From Hyalella azteca (lineage: Eukaryota > Arthropoda > Malacostraca > Amphipoda > Hyalellidae), in contig NW_025941620.1 of assembly GCF_000764305.2 (NCBI RefSeq), positions 620,001 through 684,000 on the forward strand: a stretch of DNA of 64,000 nt. The letters are read 5' to 3'. The stretch's first letter is position 1. Every line of letters starts with the position of its first letter. The notes under the pieces are model-generated. The model did not search any database. It saw nothing but the letters and a program-made list of their open reading frames with translations, and had not been told where the DNA came from. The translations under genes were made by a program, and so were the position numbers. Positions 59,901 to 64,000 of the stretch are shown piece by piece.

Positions 59901-62900
59901 TAAAATTATCAATTTAGAAATAAATTTACTCGCTTCTACCTATAAACTCTTGTAATAGAGGCAAAGAAGAATTTTAACCAGCACTTTTCATATTGAAGTG
60001 TAACCTTAATAATTGAGGGTTTACTTTTCTAGTGTCTTAATAATTTCCCAAGACTCAAGTTTCCTAGATGATGAACTGATGACCACTAATTATGATATCA
60101 TTGATAATGTATTTAATGCCTGACTGACTTTTATGGGATCTAATGGATGCCATAATAATGGCTAATGATTAAAAGTATCAGAAAAATGATGCAAAAAAGT
60201 TGAACTGGCAGAAATATGCACTATCTTGCCAGGATTTATTCAAATACTCAAGTCAAATTGTTAACATGTCAGGTGATCTGAGGAGTAAAATTTCTCCAAA
60301 AAGAATAGGTGTATGGTATGTATAGATATTTCTGACTTAGGGAAAATCACCCATTTATCTGGTAATGTTTTCACCCTAGTGTCCTTAAATCACCTATGAA
60401 GGAATGATTGAAAGCCATTATTCTTTTAAAAATTTGCCAGTAATTCCAGATTATCTTATGATGTTAGGAGTCGACAAAGTGGAACTTGAGAAATGGTGGT
60501 TCATTTGATCAATATCAAATCAATTTGGTCGTATGCAAATCCAAAAATATCTTCTAAGAACTTGAATTTCAAAGAATAGGTACAGTTTTTAGATATTTGG
60601 ATCCAATTTAATGCTTGTTTTTTTATAACTTCTCCCCAAACAATAGGATAGAATATTAGGCAAAAGTTTCCAAAAACCATGGGTAAAATAAAAATCATTC
60701 CACTAGTGGTTTTTGAAAGTCATGGAGAAAATATGCCTTCTTCCCAATTTTTTTAGAAAAATTAGGCAAAGGTTATAGAAATGGAGGAAATTGTCCTTGA
60801 GGCTTGACTTTTGAGCACTGGCATTTTTGTTGCATTCACTTGCGGCTTCTGCACATAGTGGAAAACAATAGATTTTTTTAGAAACAACTCAAACAAGTTA
60901 ATTTAAAATTCCCTGATCTAGTCTAATATGGTAATCATTCAACACTCAATATGACAATATCTACCATCAAACGGGGGTAATAAGGGACAGTTATCCAACA
61001 TTTAGTAGAGATGTAGCAGCTAAACTAATCAAAATATTGCAAAACTAAAAATAGGAGTGTAAAGTTCAACATTTTTACTATCTGTAGCATAAAGCAAAAT
61101 AGAAATCATTCATTTAATACCTCTAAAAAAATCCCTGAAAAAAGTGTGAAAAGTGAGACTTTGTAAAAGCCTCTAAGGTCTAGTAAAAAAAAAAATTGAC
61201 GTATTAAAAAATTCTACTTACATAAAAGTTGCACACATGTATTAGCTTACAAACATGATTGACAGAATTTGAATATCTCTTTATGAAAAAAAAGGCAGCC
61301 ATTTCTGCATGATGGGATAATAAGGCACACCCCCCAGGGTAATAAGAGAGACCCCTAAAAATGCATTTACAGTAGAACCTCAGTTAGAAAAGGCTCCAGT
61401 TAACCAAAAAAATCAATTAACAACAAAAAATTTTGATTAGATTTACTTCGCTCAGCGAAAAAAATTGATGCATCATCGTTCATCATAAAATTGTGCATAG
61501 AAGGTCATAGATAGAATAGTGCACCGGGCAACATAGAATGAAAAGTAATTAACCTAAACTATTATTTATTTCTCCAAAACGTATGATGGTTTTCACTAAA
61601 ATTTCCTTTCTGTTTGAGGTATGTTTTTTACAATCTTTTTTTGTTATAGTGAATTGACTTGACCCAATTAAAATTGTGTGAAATTACAAGCCATCCTGTG
61701 AGCTTACAGATACAGAATAAATGCTACATGGCAGCTGATATGAAGCTTGCAGTGGACAAGGTTGTTGTAGATGCTCAATGGTAATAATGGTAATATCACA
61801 TCAATAAGAAAATAATGTATGGATATTGTAATTTCATATCAATCCTGAAAAAACAAGTAAAAGTCACAGAAAATGTCATTTATTCTACATCTACATCATC
61901 TACAAAGGAAGAGGAGGACTTCAGAGTTCTGTTAGTAATGGATTAGTACACTTTGCATGCTTCAAATGTTTTAAAATTGAGTTTTATTGCCAGTGCAGAT
62001 TACCCCATTTCCAGGGGTAATTTGGACCCCATTTCCAGGGGTAATTTGGGACGCTTTTACTTTGCGTCTGGCACCTAATGAATAGCATATGGAATTTTTT
62101 TAAAGATGCCATACAGATACAATAGCCCTTGCAAAGTGCTTTAAAATGAGCCTAAACTTGTCTATGAAATGTTTTATGGTAATAAGTTATTAGCAAAAAA
62201 TGCTCAAAACTGCCCCTTATTATCCGTTTGACCGTACCATATCCATACGTATGTATGATAGAGGTTGACACTCAGCCTCAGAGAACATAGACAAGTCAGC
62301 AGTGTGTTATCAATAAATTAAAGTATATAAATACGTAGCTTAAGCCGCCCGCCCATACACAAGAAATTGGTTTAATCTTGAGTAAATGAGGAAATTAAAA
62401 GTGAACTGATTCTAAAAAATCTCTGCTTTGCCACTAGGTATGGTTGACAGCCTGGAGTATGGAGTTGCTGGTATGATAATATACATGATACTTAACTACC
62501 GGTACTGTCTACTTATGGCCTGATAGGTCAAAAAAATCTTTTTAATTGCTGATTGACCAATATGCTTCAGCCCAAAGTCATAAACTTCCCAGTTTGGTTT
62601 GGTAATAGGGCTAGGGCCAGCTGCAGCTGGCCTCGCGCTGGGACTGCACGGCGTACGAGGCGCATCCTCCGGGTGGCGGATGGAGGGAACACCGTAAGGT
62701 GACGTGGACCAACGCAGTCTAAGGGAAGGAAACCCTGACAGAAAACCACTGGCCCTCCAAGCCTGGGAGTTGGGCAGAAAGCTAACAACCTACTCCCAGA
62801 AAACAATCTTGTTACAGAAACAAACAGGCAGAGAAGTCACTCATGGAATGGACACCTGTCAACAAGACAGGTGTCCATTCAATGATTGATTGAATCTGAA

Positions 62901-63682
62901 ATGGATTTCAGATTCGTAATCTACACCCCAAAAAACATATAATTAAAAAAAACACCCTTTTTTTGGATGTAGTTAATCTGCAATAATACCGGAGTGACGT
63001 CCAAGCCTTGTGCACCTTATGGCGTGGAGAGAACTGAACTGAACTAAACAGCTGCAGCTGGTCAGGCATGGAATACATCTTTTTTCTGTTAGCTTCCAAA
63101 ATGCCACTTTTGATTTATTACTAGCCTATTTTGCAAGCTACAAGATTCCTGCTAGATGGATTACCTAATTTAGCTAATCACCTCCTCCATTTTTAACTAC
63201 AGTGCATGTTCAAACTAAGAGAAAGTTATCAAAAATATGCCAGTTTGGAGCAGTAATATTTTAGTACTAATAGTAATAGTAGCTAACTAGAAAGTTTTTA
63301 ATCTTGAATAGGGCAAATTCCTGAAATGGGATTCAAATATTAAATAGATAGGCCTACACAGCTTTGTTCCTAGCTTCATCCAAAATAACTTGCTAGCAAC
63401 TCAGTCACAAGTAATAATTGCAAGGTAAAAAAGTAAGATTCTATTCCAGGCAAGATTTAAAACTTCCTACTTATTTTTCAATATTAAAGATTGAGCTGAT
63501 GACAATGTACATTTGCCATGTACATTCACATTGCATAGTGCACCTGTTCAAGTAGACTATATGTAATTCACTGAAATATTTAGGAGCACATAATGATAAT
63601 ACAACGAAAATGCTTACCGGCATATTATTTCAACATCATCAATGAGTGTGAGCAAAGTTTCTTTTGTACTAATGGTACTCAT
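56955..63682 (-). CDS. MED4: Mediator of RNA polymerase II transcription subunit 4
   Basis: Subunit of the Mediator middle module, the coactivator that links transcription factors to RNA polymerase II in the nucleus. Six exons in transcription order join in phase to 255 aa (human 270): 63682-63618, 59876-59762, 59318-59199, 58461-58290, 57658-57560 and 57151-56955 (TAA). The start [20 protein letters not shown] is followed by helical, coiled-coil-like exons ([40 protein letters not shown]). The family signature is [20 protein letters not shown] followed by [14 protein letters not shown], then [11 protein letters not shown]. The last exon has a Gly-rich insert and the conserved acidic-serine end [14 protein letters not shown]. 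All introns are GT-AG. Intron 1 (3.7 kb) hosts a DNA transposon, a LINE-derived fragment and a MITE copy. Confidence 0.97.
60962..62236 (+). mobile_element. Non-autonomous DNA transposon (about 1.27 kb) in MED4 intron 1
   Basis: Ends are inverted: TACCATCAAACGGGGGTAAT on the left, and on the right the complement TACGGTCAAACGG followed by ATAATAAGGGGCAG. It is bounded by TA, consistent with a TA target site. No transposase ORF is present, so it is non-autonomous or decayed. A short duplication (CCCCATTTCCAGGGGTAATT twice) lies near 62003-62050. The left-end relative is at 8859. Confidence 0.75.
62354..62436 (-). repeat. MITE-like element, truncated copy 5
   Basis: Contains AAGAAATTGGTTTAA, AAATGAGGAAATTAAAA, GAACTGATTCTAAAAAATC and CTCTGCTTTGCCACTA, matching the end of copy 4 at 3045-3216. 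Confidence 0.8.
62618..63061 (+). mobile_element. Short non-LTR-derived element with putative 13-bp target duplication
   Basis: Flanked by CAGCTGCAGCTGG at 62618-62630 and 63049-63061. The left part is less AT-rich and leader-like (GTAAGGTGACGTGG, ACCACTGGCCCTCCAAGCCT, CTAACAACCTACTCCC). The right part has CCAAGCCTTGTGCACCTTAT and ends in GAACT repeats, the kind of short tandem tail seen in RTE-type LINEs. It contains a strong hairpin, GAATGGACACCTGTC / GACAGGTGTCCATTC, at about 62847-62881. No reverse transcriptase is present, so an internally deleted derivative. Confidence 0.5.
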
Positions 63683-64000
63683 TCTGACGAACTGAATTTG
63701 TTTTCGACTTCTTCTTTGCAAAGATTTGAACTTCGGATCCGTTTTTATGAGGACTCGGTTAGGATTTGAACTGGAACTTATGCGGGGCACGACGCACGAT
63801 ACTGCTTCATTATCCTTGTAGCCTGTAGGATTATTTATAAGAAGGTTGCCTGCGTCCTGCCCTTACTAGAGTCAGTTTCCATTTACGCGCTGGCGGATAG
63901 TACAATTGTTTACGTGAGTCCGGATTTCAAAAAGCAGCGTTGACTCCCTCAAAATTAAGAGTTTTTCCAACTTTTGTGAGTATTTTTTCAACAATTTTGA
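63683..64000. promoter_or_regulatory. MED4 upstream region
   Basis: Holds the 5' UTR and presumed promoter of MED4 (minus strand). No TATA box in convincing position and no divergent gene start recognised before the window ends. Confidence 0.4.

Overview
The window is nuclear DNA of an animal, most likely an arthropod and possibly a crustacean. It has AT-rich intergenic sequence, multi-exon genes with GT-AG introns, tRNA-derived SINEs, MITE-like elements and many minisatellites. I see no bacterial, viral or organellar genes. Species cannot be fixed from the sequence. One 859-base N gap (9035-9893) and a single n (27044) are assembly gaps, and the left gap edge carries an apparent sequencing-adapter remnant.

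Genes from left to right: (1) two probable last exons of an unrecognised + strand gene (244-683). (2) A convergent minus-strand coiled-coil protein (704-1531). (3) A complete ten-exon OTUD3 deubiquitinase gene on + (7551-15509), reconstructed in phase as 396 aa. (4) Out-at-first (OAF), a secreted protein, on minus (21620-24263 or 24303); five exons found, signal-peptide exon not placed. (5) AP-1 adaptor sigma subunit on + (34068-50654), with three shared coding exons and three different candidate last exons spread over 9 kb. (6) A complete six-exon Mediator subunit MED4 on minus (56955-63682), 255 aa. These are housekeeping genes for ubiquitin removal, clathrin-coat sorting and transcription, plus one secreted factor. 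They do not form a pathway or operon.

The rest is repeat-rich. At 1.9-6.7 kb there is a cluster of a 180-bp MITE family and a large inverted repeat (arms of about 1 kb). Minisatellites of 25 and 39 bp lie directly after two OTUD3 exons. Others lie in the last OAF intron (22 bp), AP-1 sigma introns (37 and 43 bp) and intergenic DNA (5, 18, 31 and 56 bp). A tRNA-derived SINE (three copies) and a second dispersed family (four copies) share a 3' tail. A DNA transposon of about 1.27 kb sits in MED4 intron 1, with a relative beside the N gap in OTUD3.

The most interesting observations are the three candidate C-terminal exons of AP-1 sigma; a GC-AG intron that splits the active-site loop of OTUD3, with a Gly where human OTUD3 has Arg; and a dispersed repeat that supplies the 3' splice-site region of an OTUD3 exon.
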